A DNA stretch of 64,000 nt from a bacterium. Lineage in GTDB: Bacteria > JACRDZ01 > JAQUKH01. The stretch lies in NCBI GenBank assembly GCA_028719205.1, contig JAQUKH010000009.1, positions 1 through 64,000 of the forward strand. The letters run 5' to 3'. The position numbers and the translations under genes were made by a program. Under the pieces are notes generated by a model. It searched no databases. It was not told the DNA's origin and saw only the letters and a program-made list of their open reading frames with translations. Shown here in pieces: positions 6,421 through 15,616 of this stretch (position 1 is its first letter; each line of letters opens with the position of its first letter).

Positions 6421-8024
6421 TTAGAGTTTTTGTTTTTGAGTATTTCTTTTACTTTATCCAATTTTTCCTGAACCTTCGGGTCCTTTTTAAGAGCTATAGA
6501 TTTTTCCCATATCCTGGCGGCTTCTTCGAATTCTCCTTTTTTAAAAAGGATGTCTGCTAAATGATCAAATACTATCGGGTCCTCTTTGACATATCTTATG
6601 GCTTTCGTGATCTCGTATAAAGCATCATCTAACCTGTCCATTCGAAAATATGCCCATCCAAGGCTATCGATATAATAACCGTTCTCCGGTTCAATTTCCA
6701 GTGCCTTTGATATTAAAGATACCGCTTCTTCCAGTTTTTCTCCGCGGTCGGCATAAATATAGCCAAGATAATTATAAGCGTCCGCTTTTTTAGGATTTAA
6801 CTCGATAGTTTTATAAAAGGCTTTTACTGCCTCATTAAAATTTCCGATCTTATCATTAAGTATTCCAAGATGATAATAAAGCTCGGCATTTTGAGGATTT
6901 ATTTTTATAGCATCGGATATCGCGGTTATAGCATTTTCATTTTGTTCCGCGCGGGTGTAGCTTAGAGCCAGATAAAATAAGATATCCGGGTTGTTGGGAT
7001 GTAATTTATTGGAATTTTCCAGGATCTGAATGGTTTTTGAGTTTTGATTTGTTTTGTCATATAAAAAAGCGAGCTGGATATAAGCCTCTAAAAAATTCGG
7101 GTAGAATTTTAATATTTTCTCAAAATATGAAATAGATTCATCGTATTTTTCATTATTCTTGGCTATTAACGCCAGATAATACAGCGCGTCAATATCATGG
7201 GGATTTTTTTCTAAAACACTTAAGAAATAATTATTCGCCTCTTTTTCCTCTTTTTTCTGCATATAAATTTCACCGAGTATTTTATTGACCATAGTGTTCT
7301 TAGGCGCTATGTTTAATATTTCCTTTAACTCATTGATGGCGGAGTTAAAATCTTCTATTTTGCGATAGGCGTCTACTAACCCGTAATGGGAAAGCAGATA
7401 ATTTGGATTCGCTTCAATCGCTAATTTATATTCTTTAATAGCCTCATTATAATTTTTCAGGTCCATATAAGCATTACCCATATAAAAATGAATAAGTTCA
7501 GTATTGGGATCTAATTTTATTATAGTATTATATTCATCTATGGCTTCCTGGAAAAAATTCTTTCTTGAATAAAATTGTGCCAGAAGCTGGTGTGTCCCTA
7601 TATTTTCCGGTTCAAGTTCAGCGGCTTTTTTGAAATATTTAACTGCCTCATTACTTAAATTTTGGTAATTATATATGGTTCCTAAAAAAACATAAGGCAG
7701 CGCGAAGTTTGGATCCAGAGAAATCGATGTTAATAATTCTTTTATTGCTTCTTCATAAAGGCCCAGTTTAAGATACATATGGCCCAGTGATGTATGGAGA
7801 AAAGCGGAGTCCGGAGAAAGAAGGATCGCGCCTTCAAACTCATTGGCCGCTTCTTTGTATAATCCCTGTTCGTCATACATGGTTCCCATTAAATAATGGG
7901 AGTAAACATCCGGTGATAAATTTTGCGGTGAAGGCGCAGCGGAGCCGGTCTCCAGTCTTCTTTTGGAGCAACCAAAAGATAACAGCAGGCTAAATATAAA
8001 GATAAAACACAAAAATTTTTTCAT
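6417..8024 (-). CDS. TPR-repeat lipoprotein
   Basis: The 535-aa product starts with a lipoprotein signal ending in LSFGC, so it should be lipid-anchored in the envelope. From about residue 40 to 520 it is an almost unbroken series of 34-residue tetratricopeptide repeats, about 13-14 in number, with the usual A-x-x-x-F/Y-x-x-A-I and P-[ND]-x spacing (for example DAYNYLGYIYADRGEKLEEA). TPR arrays hold together protein complexes, here probably in the periplasm or at the inner leaflet of the outer membrane. It is coupled to ispE by an ATGA overlap. The specific partner cannot be told from sequence. Confidence 0.85.
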   Translation of the reverse strand: MKKFLCFIFIFSLLLSFGCSKRRLETGSAAPSPQNLSPDVYSHYLMGTMYDEQGLYKEAANEFEGAILLSPDSAFLHTSLGHMYLKLGLYEEAIKELLTSISLDPNFALPYVFLGTIYNYQNLSNEAVKYFKKAAELEPENIGTHQLLAQFYSRKNFFQEAIDEYNTIIKLDPNTELIHFYMGNAYMDLKNYNEAIKEYKLAIEANPNYLLSHYGLVDAYRKIEDFNSAINELKEILNIAPKNTMVNKILGEIYMQKKEEKEANNYFLSVLEKNPHDIDALYYLALIAKNNEKYDESISYFEKILKFYPNFLEAYIQLAFLYDKTNQNSKTIQILENSNKLHPNNPDILFYLALSYTRAEQNENAITAISDAIKINPQNAELYYHLGILNDKIGNFNEAVKAFYKTIELNPKKADAYNYLGYIYADRGEKLEEAVSLISKALEIEPENGYYIDSLGWAYFRMDRLDDALYEITKAIRYVKEDPIVFDHLADILFKKGEFEEAARIWEKSIALKKDPKVQEKLDKVKEILKNKNSK

Positions 8025-8092
8025 AATTTTTTAAATAAATTTTAATTTTATCATATAAAATAAGATAAGTCAAAAATATTTGATTTATTAAA

Positions 8093-8665
8093 TTATTTTA
8101 TTGAAATTACTTCGATGATATCTTTAGCGAATGTTTCAGAGGCCAGCGGGCCGTTAGCAGTAATGATATTCCCGTCAATTTCCACTAATGAACCGATGTA
8201 TTTTCCGCCATATTCCGTAATTTTATTTTTAGCTGTTCCAAAACACGTCGCGCGTTTATCTTTTAAAACCCCGGCTTTAGCGAGGATTACCGGCGCAAGG
8301 CATATAGCACCTAATATCTTATTTTGTTTTATTGCTTCCTGAACGATTTTATGGGCCGTTTTATTGTCCCAATATCCCTGCGCCCCGACGCCTCCAATAA
8401 AAATAACAGCATCAAATTCGTTAACTTTTACGTTTTCAATAAGTATATCAGGTTTTACCTCAAGGCCCATCATACCTTTACTTATGTTTAAACTGGAAGA
8501 CGCGACAGTAATTTTTACACCGGCTTTTTCAAATAATTCTCTTGGTTTTTGATATTCTTCATCCCGGAAATCGGATGGTGCGATAATAATTAAAATTTTT
8601 TTGTTTTCCGCAAAGACAAAACCTGAAATTGCTAAAACAATAAAAAATACAATGTATTTTTTCAT
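8093..8665 (-). CDS. Exported DJ-1/PfpI family protein
   Basis: This 190-aa protein has a signal peptide (cleavage expected after GFVFA). The remainder is a DJ-1/PfpI fold: the strand ILIIIAPSDFRDEEY contains the conserved acidic residue, VKVNEFDAVIFIGG precedes the nucleophile, and GAICLAPVILAKAGVL places a cysteine at the elbow. Family members include glyoxalases, chaperones and peptidases. An upstream in-frame ATG at 8713 would add 16 residues but hide the signal peptide. The ATG at 8665 has a ribosome binding site (AAAGGAAC) and lies inside the end of the preceding gene. Export is unusual for this family. Confidence 0.8.
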   Translation of the reverse strand: MKKYIVFFIVLAISGFVFAENKKILIIIAPSDFRDEEYQKPRELFEKAGVKITVASSSLNISKGMMGLEVKPDILIENVKVNEFDAVIFIGGVGAQGYWDNKTAHKIVQEAIKQNKILGAICLAPVILAKAGVLKDKRATCFGTAKNKITEYGGKYIGSLVEIDGNIITANGPLASETFAKDIIEVISIK

Positions 8666-8670
8666 GTTTT

Positions 8671-9600
8671 TTAAAATGTTCCTTTTAAAATCCCGTTTTT
8701 TGTCCCCACCCAAAGGGTATTGCCTTGAATAGCTAAGGAGAGTACATGGGAAATTTCTTCAGGGGCCACCTTACTCCATGTTTCCCCGTCAAATTTACTA
8801 AGTCCCTGAGATGTTCCCACGTAAAGAATATTATTACTCAATACCAAAGCTAGAATATCATTACCCTGAAGCTCAGAAGTCTTGGACGTAGTGTATTTTA
8901 CCCATGTGTCTTTTGCGATATCTAACCTGTTGAGGCCATTGGCAGTTCCAGCCCATAAAAATTTACCGTCGGTAGCAACGGATTTTACGATATTGTTTGT
9001 TATATCTGGAGTGGTATAGGTTTTAACCGGAGAACCATTATAAAGTTTTCCAAGCCCGCTTTCTGTTCCTACCCACATATTTTGCTGATCAGAAGCAATA
9101 GAACTTATTTGATTTCCAGGGATATTGTTAAAAGTTCCAACTATATTACCTTGCGAATCTAACCGAAAAAGCCCGTTATTTGACCCTAACCAAAGGTTCC
9201 CATTTTGATAATATAAAGACTCGACAAGTACATCTCCTATTGAATCTACTCTCTTCCATGAGGTGGAGTCAAAAAAATACAAACCTCTGGATGATCCTGC
9301 CCAAATACCGGTGTCTCCTTGAGCTAAAGAATATATATTATTACTGCCAAGGCCATTTTTTGTAGTATAAGAAGTCCACTCATTATAATCAAACACATTA
9401 ACCCCGTTATCAGTGCCTGCCCAGAGTTTATTATCAGAAGTTACAATAACGTTAAAAACATTGCTGCTTGGGTTATCGTTATTTATCCAGTAAGATGTCC
9501 AATTTTTTTCGTCTTGATATTCCAGCGGGCTGAGAATGCAGCTGCAAAATAGCAATAAAAATACGGTTGTAAAAAATCTAAACAAAAATTTTATTTTCAT
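8671..9600 (-). CDS. Beta-propeller lipoprotein (two-component-regulator propeller type)
   Basis: The 309-aa product has a lipobox (LLLFCSC). Six to seven repeats of about 40 residues follow, containing the Reg_prop signature W-x-G-T/S-x-x-G-L/V (for example LWAGTDNGVNVFD, IWAGSSRGLYFFD, MWVGTESGLGKL, LWVGTKNGILKG). These repeats form a seven-bladed propeller in sensor kinases, but no kinase follows here. It overlaps the start region of the sugar transferase by four bases and the start of the DJ-1 gene lies next to its end, so the three genes are co-transcribed. The ligand is unknown. Confidence 0.8.
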   Translation of the reverse strand: MKIKFLFRFFTTVFLLLFCSCILSPLEYQDEKNWTSYWINNDNPSSNVFNVIVTSDNKLWAGTDNGVNVFDYNEWTSYTTKNGLGSNNIYSLAQGDTGIWAGSSRGLYFFDSTSWKRVDSIGDVLVESLYYQNGNLWLGSNNGLFRLDSQGNIVGTFNNIPGNQISSIASDQQNMWVGTESGLGKLYNGSPVKTYTTPDITNNIVKSVATDGKFLWAGTANGLNRLDIAKDTWVKYTTSKTSELQGNDILALVLSNNILYVGTSQGLSKFDGETWSKVAPEEISHVLSLAIQGNTLWVGTKNGILKGTF

Positions 9601-10994
9601 CTTGCTCCATATTGAGTTAAAACTACAATTATCGTTTTTAAAAGAATTTTAACATCAAGCACAAACGAATGGTTACGGATATAAAAAAGATCGTATTTAG
9701 CTTTTTCATGTATAGTTAAATGATATCGCCCGTTAACTTGCGCTAATCCCGTGATCCCCGGTTTAACCAGAAGCCTTTCATCCTGGAGCTCCGTGTGTTT
9801 TTGAATAAAGAACTCTCTTTCAGGCCTCGGCCCGACTAAGCTCATATCGCCTTTAAGAATGCACCAGAGTTGAGGTATCTCGTCCAGGCTGGTCTTTCTT
9901 AATATATTTCCTAAGCGGGTTATGCGGTTATCATTTTCCTGAGCCCATACAGGGCCGGTGTGTTTTTCAGCATCTTCCATCATTGACCGGAATTTATAGA
10001 GGTTAAAAGGAATACCTCTTTTTCCTATACGTTCCTGTTTGAAAAATATTTTCCCGGGGCTGTCGAGCTTGATCAGTATCATGATGATTAAAGCCGGTAC
10101 AGTAAATATCAGCAGGGCGATCAGAGAAACAACTACATCCGTTGTTCTTTTTAGTATTTTAGACCAGCCGTAGATAGGCTCGCCGGCTAATTCGATCAAT
10201 GGAATCTCTTCCACATTCCGTATTTTAACTTTTCCGATAACTACTTCCAAAAAGTCAGGGACTATTTTAAGAGTGGTATTGGTATCTTTTAATTGTAATA
10301 ATAATTCGTATATAGCCTTATGCGATGTGGGAGGGATTGAGATTATTATCTCTTCGATCGATTCGGATACTATAATATTTTTTAAATTTCCGTCATTCCC
10401 CAGTACTTTTAATTCATGTATCTCTTTATTTAATTTTTCGGGATCATTATCTATGAACCCGATTACTTTATAACCCAGTTTCGGGAAATTTTTAAGCTCT
10501 TCCGCGATCCTTATCCCTGTTTCACCCGCGCCGATAATTAATGTGCGGCATAAAAACATACCTTTTTCTCTGCTGTTTAACCTGTATTGTATTATAATAA
10601 ACCGTAATATTGACAGATAAAGAAGGTTTGTTAACCATGTATATACAACTGTTAATCTCCAATCGTATAATGTTTTAGAAAGAAATGTTCCGATCGTCAG
10701 GATTATTATTGCGGTTGATACACTTTTAACAATTAGATGAAATTCGGATATTTTAGAAAGTCCCCTGCGCAGATCATACATTCCCATAATACTGAAAACA
10801 AAAATCCATAAAAAATTAATTGAGATTAATATCGGAATGTTGGTAAATATTATGGGAGGAGGGGGAATATATTTTACAGGAACCAGATTAGCCCTGAAAC
10901 TGATCCAATATGCAGTTGAAAAAGCAAGGTTTATCCCTATAATATCAAGCAATATATTAAGGCCGGTAAAAACTAATTCATTTTTCTTTTTCAT
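9597..10994 (-). CDS. Polyprenyl-phosphate sugar-1-phosphate transferase (exopolysaccharide initiation)
   Basis: The 465-aa product has about five N-terminal membrane helices, a Rossmann-like CoA-binding-type domain (LIIGAGETGIRIAEEL, about residues 150-250), another helix, and a C-terminal bacterial sugar transferase domain. Key motifs are KLDSPGKIFFKQERIGKRG, KFRSM, the DEIPQLW helix, GDMSLVGPRPE and KPGITGLAQVNGR. Enzymes of this family attach the first sugar phosphate to undecaprenyl phosphate for capsule or exopolysaccharide. No other glycan genes are in view, so the product is unknown. The gene heads a minus-strand operon and is divergent from nuoA. Confidence 0.9.
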   Translation of the reverse strand: MKKKNELVFTGLNILLDIIGINLAFSTAYWISFRANLVPVKYIPPPPIIFTNIPILISINFLWIFVFSIMGMYDLRRGLSKISEFHLIVKSVSTAIIILTIGTFLSKTLYDWRLTVVYTWLTNLLYLSILRFIIIQYRLNSREKGMFLCRTLIIGAGETGIRIAEELKNFPKLGYKVIGFIDNDPEKLNKEIHELKVLGNDGNLKNIIVSESIEEIIISIPPTSHKAIYELLLQLKDTNTTLKIVPDFLEVVIGKVKIRNVEEIPLIELAGEPIYGWSKILKRTTDVVVSLIALLIFTVPALIIMILIKLDSPGKIFFKQERIGKRGIPFNLYKFRSMMEDAEKHTGPVWAQENDNRITRLGNILRKTSLDEIPQLWCILKGDMSLVGPRPEREFFIQKHTELQDERLLVKPGITGLAQVNGRYHLTIHEKAKYDLFYIRNHSFVLDVKILLKTIIVVLTQYGAR

Positions 10995-11003
10995 CGCTGA
11001 ATA

Positions 11004-11031
11004 ATTCTAACATAATTTAGAAAAATTTCAC
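11004..11031 (-). promoter_or_regulatory. Possible promoter for the sugar transferase operon
   Basis: On the minus strand GTGAAA is followed after 16 bases by TAGAAT, with an upstream TG extended -10 feature (TATGTTAGAAT). It ends about 10 bases before the ATG of the sugar transferase. Weak match; inferred from spacing. Confidence 0.3.
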
Positions 11032-11078
11032 TAGTATTTTTTTATCAGCATAATGGTATATCCATTGAGGTATATAAA

Positions 11079-11156
11079 ATGCCCGTTCAACTAATTATTT
11101 TGCTGCTCAATATTAATGTTTTTGTGTTTATCAGCTTTTACGTGTTAGAATCTTAA
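11079..11156 (+). CDS. Possible hydrophobic micro-ORF upstream of nuoA (25 aa)
   Basis: An ATG with GAGG eight bases upstream opens a 25-codon frame, most of whose residues are hydrophobic (PVQLIILLLNINVFVFISFYV). It ends 34 bases before nuoA. It could be a leader peptide or a tiny membrane subunit, or it could be chance, because the possible nuo promoter overlaps its end. Confidence 0.2.
   Translation: MPVQLIILLLNINVFVFISFYVLES
11122..11151 (+). promoter_or_regulatory. Possible promoter of the complex I locus
   Basis: TTGTGT and TAGAAT are separated by 18 bases and would start transcription about 30 bases before the nuoA ATG, leaving room for its GGGAG binding site. No better candidate is visible in the 196-base divergent region. 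Weak. Confidence 0.3.
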
Positions 11157-11190
11157 AAAATAAAATAGGAATTTTTTTGGGAGTAATTAT

Positions 11191-11547
11191 ATGATGAACG
11201 ATTATACTGGAGTTCTTATTTTCTTAATAATAGCCATAGGTTTTGTGGCTATTATGTTTTCTGTAAGTTATGTTTTACGCCCGAGTAAACCCGATTTGAA
11301 AAAACTCCTGCCTTATGAATGTGGAAATATAGTTAACGAAGATGCCCGCGGACTTGTTTCAGTCAAATACTATCTAATAGCTATTATCTTTGTTCTTTTT
11401 GATGTAGAAACTGCTTTTATGTTTCCCTGGGCAGTTGTCTTCAGAGATTTTGGAATGTTTGGTTTAATTGAAATGGCTATATTCCTTTTAATTATTTTAA
11501 TCGGCTTTTGTTATGCATGGAAGAAAGGTGCTTTAGAATGGGATTAA
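11191..11547 (+). CDS. nuoA: NADH-quinone oxidoreductase subunit A
   Basis: NuoA is a three-helix membrane subunit at the junction between arm and membrane of complex I. The 118-aa product has the conserved loop [29 protein letters not shown], a variant of the YECG loop near the quinone tunnel, and the [17 protein letters not shown] helix with its acidic residues. Length is standard. It is the first gene of the locus and overlaps nuoB by 10 bases. Confidence 0.95.
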   Translation: MMNDYTGVLIFLIIAIGFVAIMFSVSYVLRPSKPDLKKLLPYECGNIVNEDARGLVSVKYYLIAIIFVLFDVETAFMFPWAVVFRDFGMFGLIEMAIFLLIILIGFCYAWKKGALEWD

Positions 11548-12017
11548 TAGAAAATAAATTTGAAAAAAATATTTTAATTACTTCTGTTGATAAATTATTT
11601 AATTGGGCGCGCACGCGCTCTTTATGGCCGATGACGTTCGGATTGGCCTGCTGCGCGATCGAGATGATGGCTGCGGGAGGCGACCATTATGATCTGGATA
11701 GGTTTGGTATGGGAGTGTTTCGGGCTACTCCGAGGCAGGCGGACGTTATGATCGTGGCTGGGACGGTTACAAAAAAAATGGCGCCTATCGTCAGGCATCT
11801 TTATGACCAGATGCCTGAGCCAAAATATGTGATCGCTATGGGAAACTGCGCCATAAGCGGTGGTATTTTTAAAACATATAGTGTTGTGCAGGGAGTTGAG
11901 AAGATTATTCCGGTAGATGTTTATATACCGGGGTGCCCGCCGCGGCCGGAGGCTTTATTTTATGGCCTGTTTAAACTTCAAAAAAAGATTGAAAAAGAAA
12001 CAATCGCGAAAAAATAG
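11538..12017 (+). CDS. nuoB: NADH-quinone oxidoreductase subunit B
   Basis: NuoB carries cluster N2, the last iron-sulfur centre before quinone. The product shows [10 protein letters not shown] (two adjacent cysteines), [10 protein letters not shown] and [11 protein letters not shown], which give the four ligands. The chosen ATG at 11538 has AAGGTG upstream and gives [11 protein letters not shown]; an earlier in-frame ATG at 11508 lies deep within nuoA and is unlikely. The length of 159 aa is normal. Confidence 0.95.
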   Translation: MGLIENKFEKNILITSVDKLFNWARTRSLWPMTFGLACCAIEMMAAGGDHYDLDRFGMGVFRATPRQADVMIVAGTVTKKMAPIVRHLYDQMPEPKYVIAMGNCAISGGIFKTYSVVQGVEKIIPVDVYIPGCPPRPEALFYGLFKLQKKIEKETIAKK

Positions 12018-12020
12018 ATT

Positions 12021-12491
12021 ATGGATATACAAAAGGATGTTGTAGAAAAAATAAAAGAGCGTTTCCCTGATGCGGTGAAAGATGTTTCTTCTTTCCGTGA
12101 CCAGCAGACAATAGTGGTAGATAAGAAATTTATTATTGATGTCTGTAAGTTTTTGAAAGAAACGCAGGAATTAGATTTTAGTTATTTGGTTGATTTAACG
12201 GCGGTTGATTTTCCTGAAAGAGATGCCCGGTTTAAAATGGTTTATAATTTATATTCAATATCTCAATCTAAAAGAATATTTATAAATGTGAATGTTGATT
12301 TGGATGATTTGGTTGTTCCTTCTCTTACCTGTTTATGGGAATCCGCTAATTGGGCAGAACGTGAAGCCTATGATATGTTTGGAATAAAATTTTCAGGGCA
12401 TCCGAATCTAAAAAGGCTTTTTATGCCGGAAGATTTTGAAGGATTTCCTTTGCGTAAAGATTTTTTATTGGATGGGGAGGGCTTAGAATAA
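12021..12491 (+). CDS. nuoC: NADH-quinone oxidoreductase subunit C
   Basis: The 156-aa product is the 30-kDa-type peripheral subunit. The signature SANWAEREAYDMFGIKFSGHPNLKRLFMP is split into W-x-E-R-E-x-Y-D-M-F-G and H-P-x-L-x-R-L. It is separate from nuoD, not fused as in enterobacteria. Spacing to nuoB is three bases and to nuoD one base. Confidence 0.95.
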   Translation: MDIQKDVVEKIKERFPDAVKDVSSFRDQQTIVVDKKFIIDVCKFLKETQELDFSYLVDLTAVDFPERDARFKMVYNLYSISQSKRIFINVNVDLDDLVVPSLTCLWESANWAEREAYDMFGIKFSGHPNLKRLFMPEDFEGFPLRKDFLLDGEGLE

Positions 12492-12492
12492 G

Positions 12493-13665
12493 ATGTTTCA
12501 GCAAAACGAGATGACTATAGAGATGGGCCCCCAGCATCCCAGTACGCATGGTGTGTTGAGGCTTACCTTGCGTATAAGAGGCGAAACTGTTATTAATGTG
12601 GATCCGACGGTAGGCTATCTGCATAGGGGAATAGAGAAGATCGCTGAAAATTTGATGTATACGCAGTTTCAACCTTATACGGACAGGCTGGATTATATTT
12701 CCGCTCCGGCTAACAATTTAGCTTATGTTCAAACGGTTGAAAAATTATTGGGCGTTGACGTTACTCCCAGGGCCAAATTTATACGGGTTATTCTAGCGGA
12801 ATTAGCAAGGATCTCCAGCCATTTAGTATGGTTAGCTACTCATGGGCTTGATCTTGGCGCTATGAGTATGTTCCTTTATTGTTTCCGTGAGAGAGAATTA
12901 ATTATGGACCTTCTTGAGCTTTATTGCGGCTCAAGATTAACAACTACCTGTATGGAAATCGGCGGTGTCCGGGGTGATATCAGCCAGGAATTTATAGACA
13001 AACTTAATGATTTTATAAAGATGTTCCCTGATAAGATCCAGGATTATGAAACTCTACTGACAAAAAACAGGATCTGGTTGAAACGGACAAAAGGTATTGG
13101 AATAGTTTCAGCCGAACAGGCAATTAATTTTGGATTAACCGGGCCGACATTGCGTGGTTCAGGTGTCAAATACGATGTCCGGAAGGCACAGCCTTACGCG
13201 GCATATGACCAAATTGATTTTGAAGTTCCAATAGGTACGGTAGGGGATGTGTATGATAGATATCTTGTCAGAATGGAAGAAATGCGGCAGAGCACTAAAA
13301 TTATCCGGCAGGCATTAGAAAAATTACCGGAGGGATCAGTTAGAGTTCAGGATTCCAGGATCACCAGGCCTGACAAAGCTTTGCTTGCCACCAGTATGGA
13401 AGCTCTTATTCAATATTGTTATTTGATCATGGAAGGAATTATTCCACCCAAAGGAGAAGTTTATTCAAGTGTTGAAGGGTCTAAGGGAGAATTAGGTTTT
13501 TATATTTACAGTGACGGGACGTCTAAACCATATCGTTTAAAAATAAGGACTCCTTCATTTTATAATGTTGGAATTTTGCCCTCTATGGCTAAAGGGGCTT
13601 TCCTGGCTGACATGACGGCGTTTATTGCAAGTATTGATATAGTATTGGGTGAAATAGACAGATAG
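12493..13665 (+). CDS. nuoD: NADH-quinone oxidoreductase subunit D
   Basis: NuoD forms the quinone site with NuoB. The 390-aa product has GPQHPSTHGVLRL with the quinone-site histidine, GYLHRGIEK, and PYTDRLDYIS with the quinone-site tyrosine. The C-terminus is DMTAFIASIDIVLGEIDR. The CxxC pairs that hold NiFe in group 4 hydrogenases are absent at both ends. This makes the whole locus a quinone-reducing complex I rather than an energy-converting hydrogenase, which matters because the extra antiporter genes downstream could otherwise suggest one. Confidence 0.96.
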   Translation: MFQQNEMTIEMGPQHPSTHGVLRLTLRIRGETVINVDPTVGYLHRGIEKIAENLMYTQFQPYTDRLDYISAPANNLAYVQTVEKLLGVDVTPRAKFIRVILAELARISSHLVWLATHGLDLGAMSMFLYCFRERELIMDLLELYCGSRLTTTCMEIGGVRGDISQEFIDKLNDFIKMFPDKIQDYETLLTKNRIWLKRTKGIGIVSAEQAINFGLTGPTLRGSGVKYDVRKAQPYAAYDQIDFEVPIGTVGDVYDRYLVRMEEMRQSTKIIRQALEKLPEGSVRVQDSRITRPDKALLATSMEALIQYCYLIMEGIIPPKGEVYSSVEGSKGELGFYIYSDGTSKPYRLKIRTPSFYNVGILPSMAKGAFLADMTAFIASIDIVLGEIDR

Positions 13666-13673
13666 GAGTTATT

Positions 13674-14627
13674 GTGGCGCTTTTACTTTTAATATTAGAA
13701 TCTCTATTGATATTTGTTTTTATACTACTTTTTTGCGTAGCTTATATAATTTTAGCTGAACGAAAAATTTTGGGGCATATGCAAGGACGTTTTGGGCCAA
13801 TGCATACAGGCTGGCACGGGATGCTGCAGCCGATCGCGGATATCCTTAAATGTTTAATTAAAGAAAATATAATGCCGACGGCGGCTGATAAGATCGTGTT
13901 TATTCTGGCCCCGGTTATGTCAATTTTGCCTGCTATTATGTGTCTGGCAGTTATTCCTTTCAGTAAAAATATCTATGCGGCCGATTTAAATATCGGGGTG
14001 CTTTATCTTCTCGCGCTGGGTTCTTTGGGTGTATACGGAGTAGCCACATGCGGTTGGGCGGGAAATAGTAAATACGGGCTTTTAGGAAGTATCCGTTCCA
14101 CGGCTCAATTAATAAGCTATGAGGTTCCCATGGGCCTGGCTGTTTTAGGGCCCGTTATGATGGCAAGGTCTTTGAATTTGATAAAAATAGTTGAAGCGCA
14201 AAAATCCTTTTGGTACATACTTATTCAACCTGTCGGATTTTTTATTTTCGTGGTATGCTCCGCGGCAGAGACTAATCGTATCCCTTTTGATTTACCTGAA
14301 GCTGAAACAGAGTTGGTCGCGGGTTTTCATGTTGAGTACAGCGGATTTAAATTTGTCGCGTTTTTTCTGGCAGAGTATATGCACATGTTTGTGACATCGG
14401 CTATGGCGGCTATCCTGTTTTTAGGCGGGTGGAAGGGGCCATTTTTCCCGGGGCCTATCTGGTTTATGATCAAGGTCTATTCATTTTTAGTACTTTATAT
14501 ATGGGCAAGAGGGACATTCCCGCGGTATCGTTATGATCAACTGATGCAGTTAGGATGGAAATTTTTGCTTCCGCTTTCTCTGGCAAATTTAGTATTAACA
14601 AGTATAGGAATAGTTATTTTTGGATAA
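13674..14627 (+). CDS. nuoH: NADH-quinone oxidoreductase subunit H
   Basis: NuoH is the eight-helix membrane subunit next to the quinone tunnel. The 317-aa product has AERKILGHMQGRFGPMHTG, the E-rich channel loop ETNRIPFDLPEAETELVAGF and a later ARGTFPRYRYDQLM. The start is a GTG at 13674 behind TAGGAG. The gene follows nuoD by eight bases. Confidence 0.95.
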   Translation: MALLLLILESLLIFVFILLFCVAYIILAERKILGHMQGRFGPMHTGWHGMLQPIADILKCLIKENIMPTAADKIVFILAPVMSILPAIMCLAVIPFSKNIYAADLNIGVLYLLALGSLGVYGVATCGWAGNSKYGLLGSIRSTAQLISYEVPMGLAVLGPVMMARSLNLIKIVEAQKSFWYILIQPVGFFIFVVCSAAETNRIPFDLPEAETELVAGFHVEYSGFKFVAFFLAEYMHMFVTSAMAAILFLGGWKGPFFPGPIWFMIKVYSFLVLYIWARGTFPRYRYDQLMQLGWKFLLPLSLANLVLTSIGIVIFG

Positions 14628-14630
14628 AAT

Positions 14631-15101
14631 ATGGGTAACTTTTTAGAAAAAATATTTTTATTGGAACTTTTTAAAGGGATGGGGGTAGTCTTTAAGCATG
14701 TGTTTATTAAGCCTGTTACAAGAATGTATCCTTTTGAAAAGCCGGTTTTGCCTAATTCTTCCCGCGGGCTGCATACTTTAATGCGTGACGCGGATACCGG
14801 GAATGAGCGTTGTGTCGGATGTTCATTATGCGTAAAGATATGCCCCAGCGGTGTGATCCATATGGTTACATCAAAAGGTGAAATGAATCAAAAACGGATA
14901 GATGAATATGAAATTGATATCAGCCGGTGCGCGTTTTGCGGTTTATGCGTGGATATTTGTCCTAAGAGCGCGATTGTTATGTCTGACCGTTTTGAGTTAG
15001 CTGTTTATGATAGAAAAAATTTATCATATAACAAGAATTTACTTTTAAAGATCGGTGAAGTGAAACAGAAGGAAAGTAAAGAGAAAGGAAAAGACAAATA
15101 G
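14631..15101 (+). CDS. nuoI: NADH-quinone oxidoreductase subunit I
   Basis: The 156-aa product carries two ferredoxin-type 4Fe-4S motifs, CVGCSLCVKICPSG and CAFCGLCVDICPKS, which form clusters N6a and N6b on the route to N2. The N-terminal amphipathic helix region and length are standard. It ends in a lysine-rich tail and its stop overlaps the GTG of nuoJ by one base. Confidence 0.95.
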   Translation: MGNFLEKIFLLELFKGMGVVFKHVFIKPVTRMYPFEKPVLPNSSRGLHTLMRDADTGNERCVGCSLCVKICPSGVIHMVTSKGEMNQKRIDEYEIDISRCAFCGLCVDICPKSAIVMSDRFELAVYDRKNLSYNKNLLLKIGEVKQKESKEKGKDK

Positions 15102-15616
15102 TGAAACAGGTTGTGTTTTTTATACTCTCTATTATTTCAATTTTTTCGGCATTAATGGTTATCAGCCGGAAAAACGTTGTTCACAGCGCGCTTTCTCTGG
15201 TTTTATTATTTTTCTCAACTTCAGGGCTTTTTGTTTTAATAGGGGCGGAATTGGTAGCCGCGCTGCAGATTTTTCTTTATGCCGGCGCTATAATAGTTAT
15301 CTATCTTTTTGTTATCATGATGATAGACCTGAGAAAAGGAACAACCGATGATATCGGTACAATGCCTAAGATGTTTATTGTCGGCGCGGGGGTTTTATTT
15401 TTCGCGGAAATAATTTATTTACTTTCAAAAGCAAATTACTCCGGGATCAAGGATATTTATTCCGGTGAAAAAATAAAAGAGTTAGGCGGCATGACTGGAG
15501 TTTTAGCAAAAATAATGTATACAAAATATTTATACCCGTTTGAGATAGTTTCACTGATTTTACTTATAGCCATGATCGGGGCGATCGTTTTAGCAAAAAG
15601 GGCGGATAAAAAATGA
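15101..15616 (+). CDS. nuoJ: NADH-quinone oxidoreductase subunit J
   Basis: Five-helix membrane subunit of complex I. The conserved helix LVAALQIFLYAGAIIVIYLFVIMM corresponds to the third helix with its pi-bulge; the acidic residue stands in the preceding GAELVAAL. 171 aa, GTG start, four-base overlap with nuoK. Confidence 0.92.
   Translation: MKQVVFFILSIISIFSALMVISRKNVVHSALSLVLLFFSTSGLFVLIGAELVAALQIFLYAGAIIVIYLFVIMMIDLRKGTTDDIGTMPKMFIVGAGVLFFAEIIYLLSKANYSGIKDIYSGEKIKELGGMTGVLAKIMYTKYLYPFEIVSLILLIAMIGAIVLAKRADKK

Noticed and set aside
12493-13665. Possibility that the locus encodes a group 4 NiFe hydrogenase because of the many antiporter genes
   Set aside because: NuoD lacks both CxxC pairs and keeps the quinone-site His and Tyr; NuoB is canonical.
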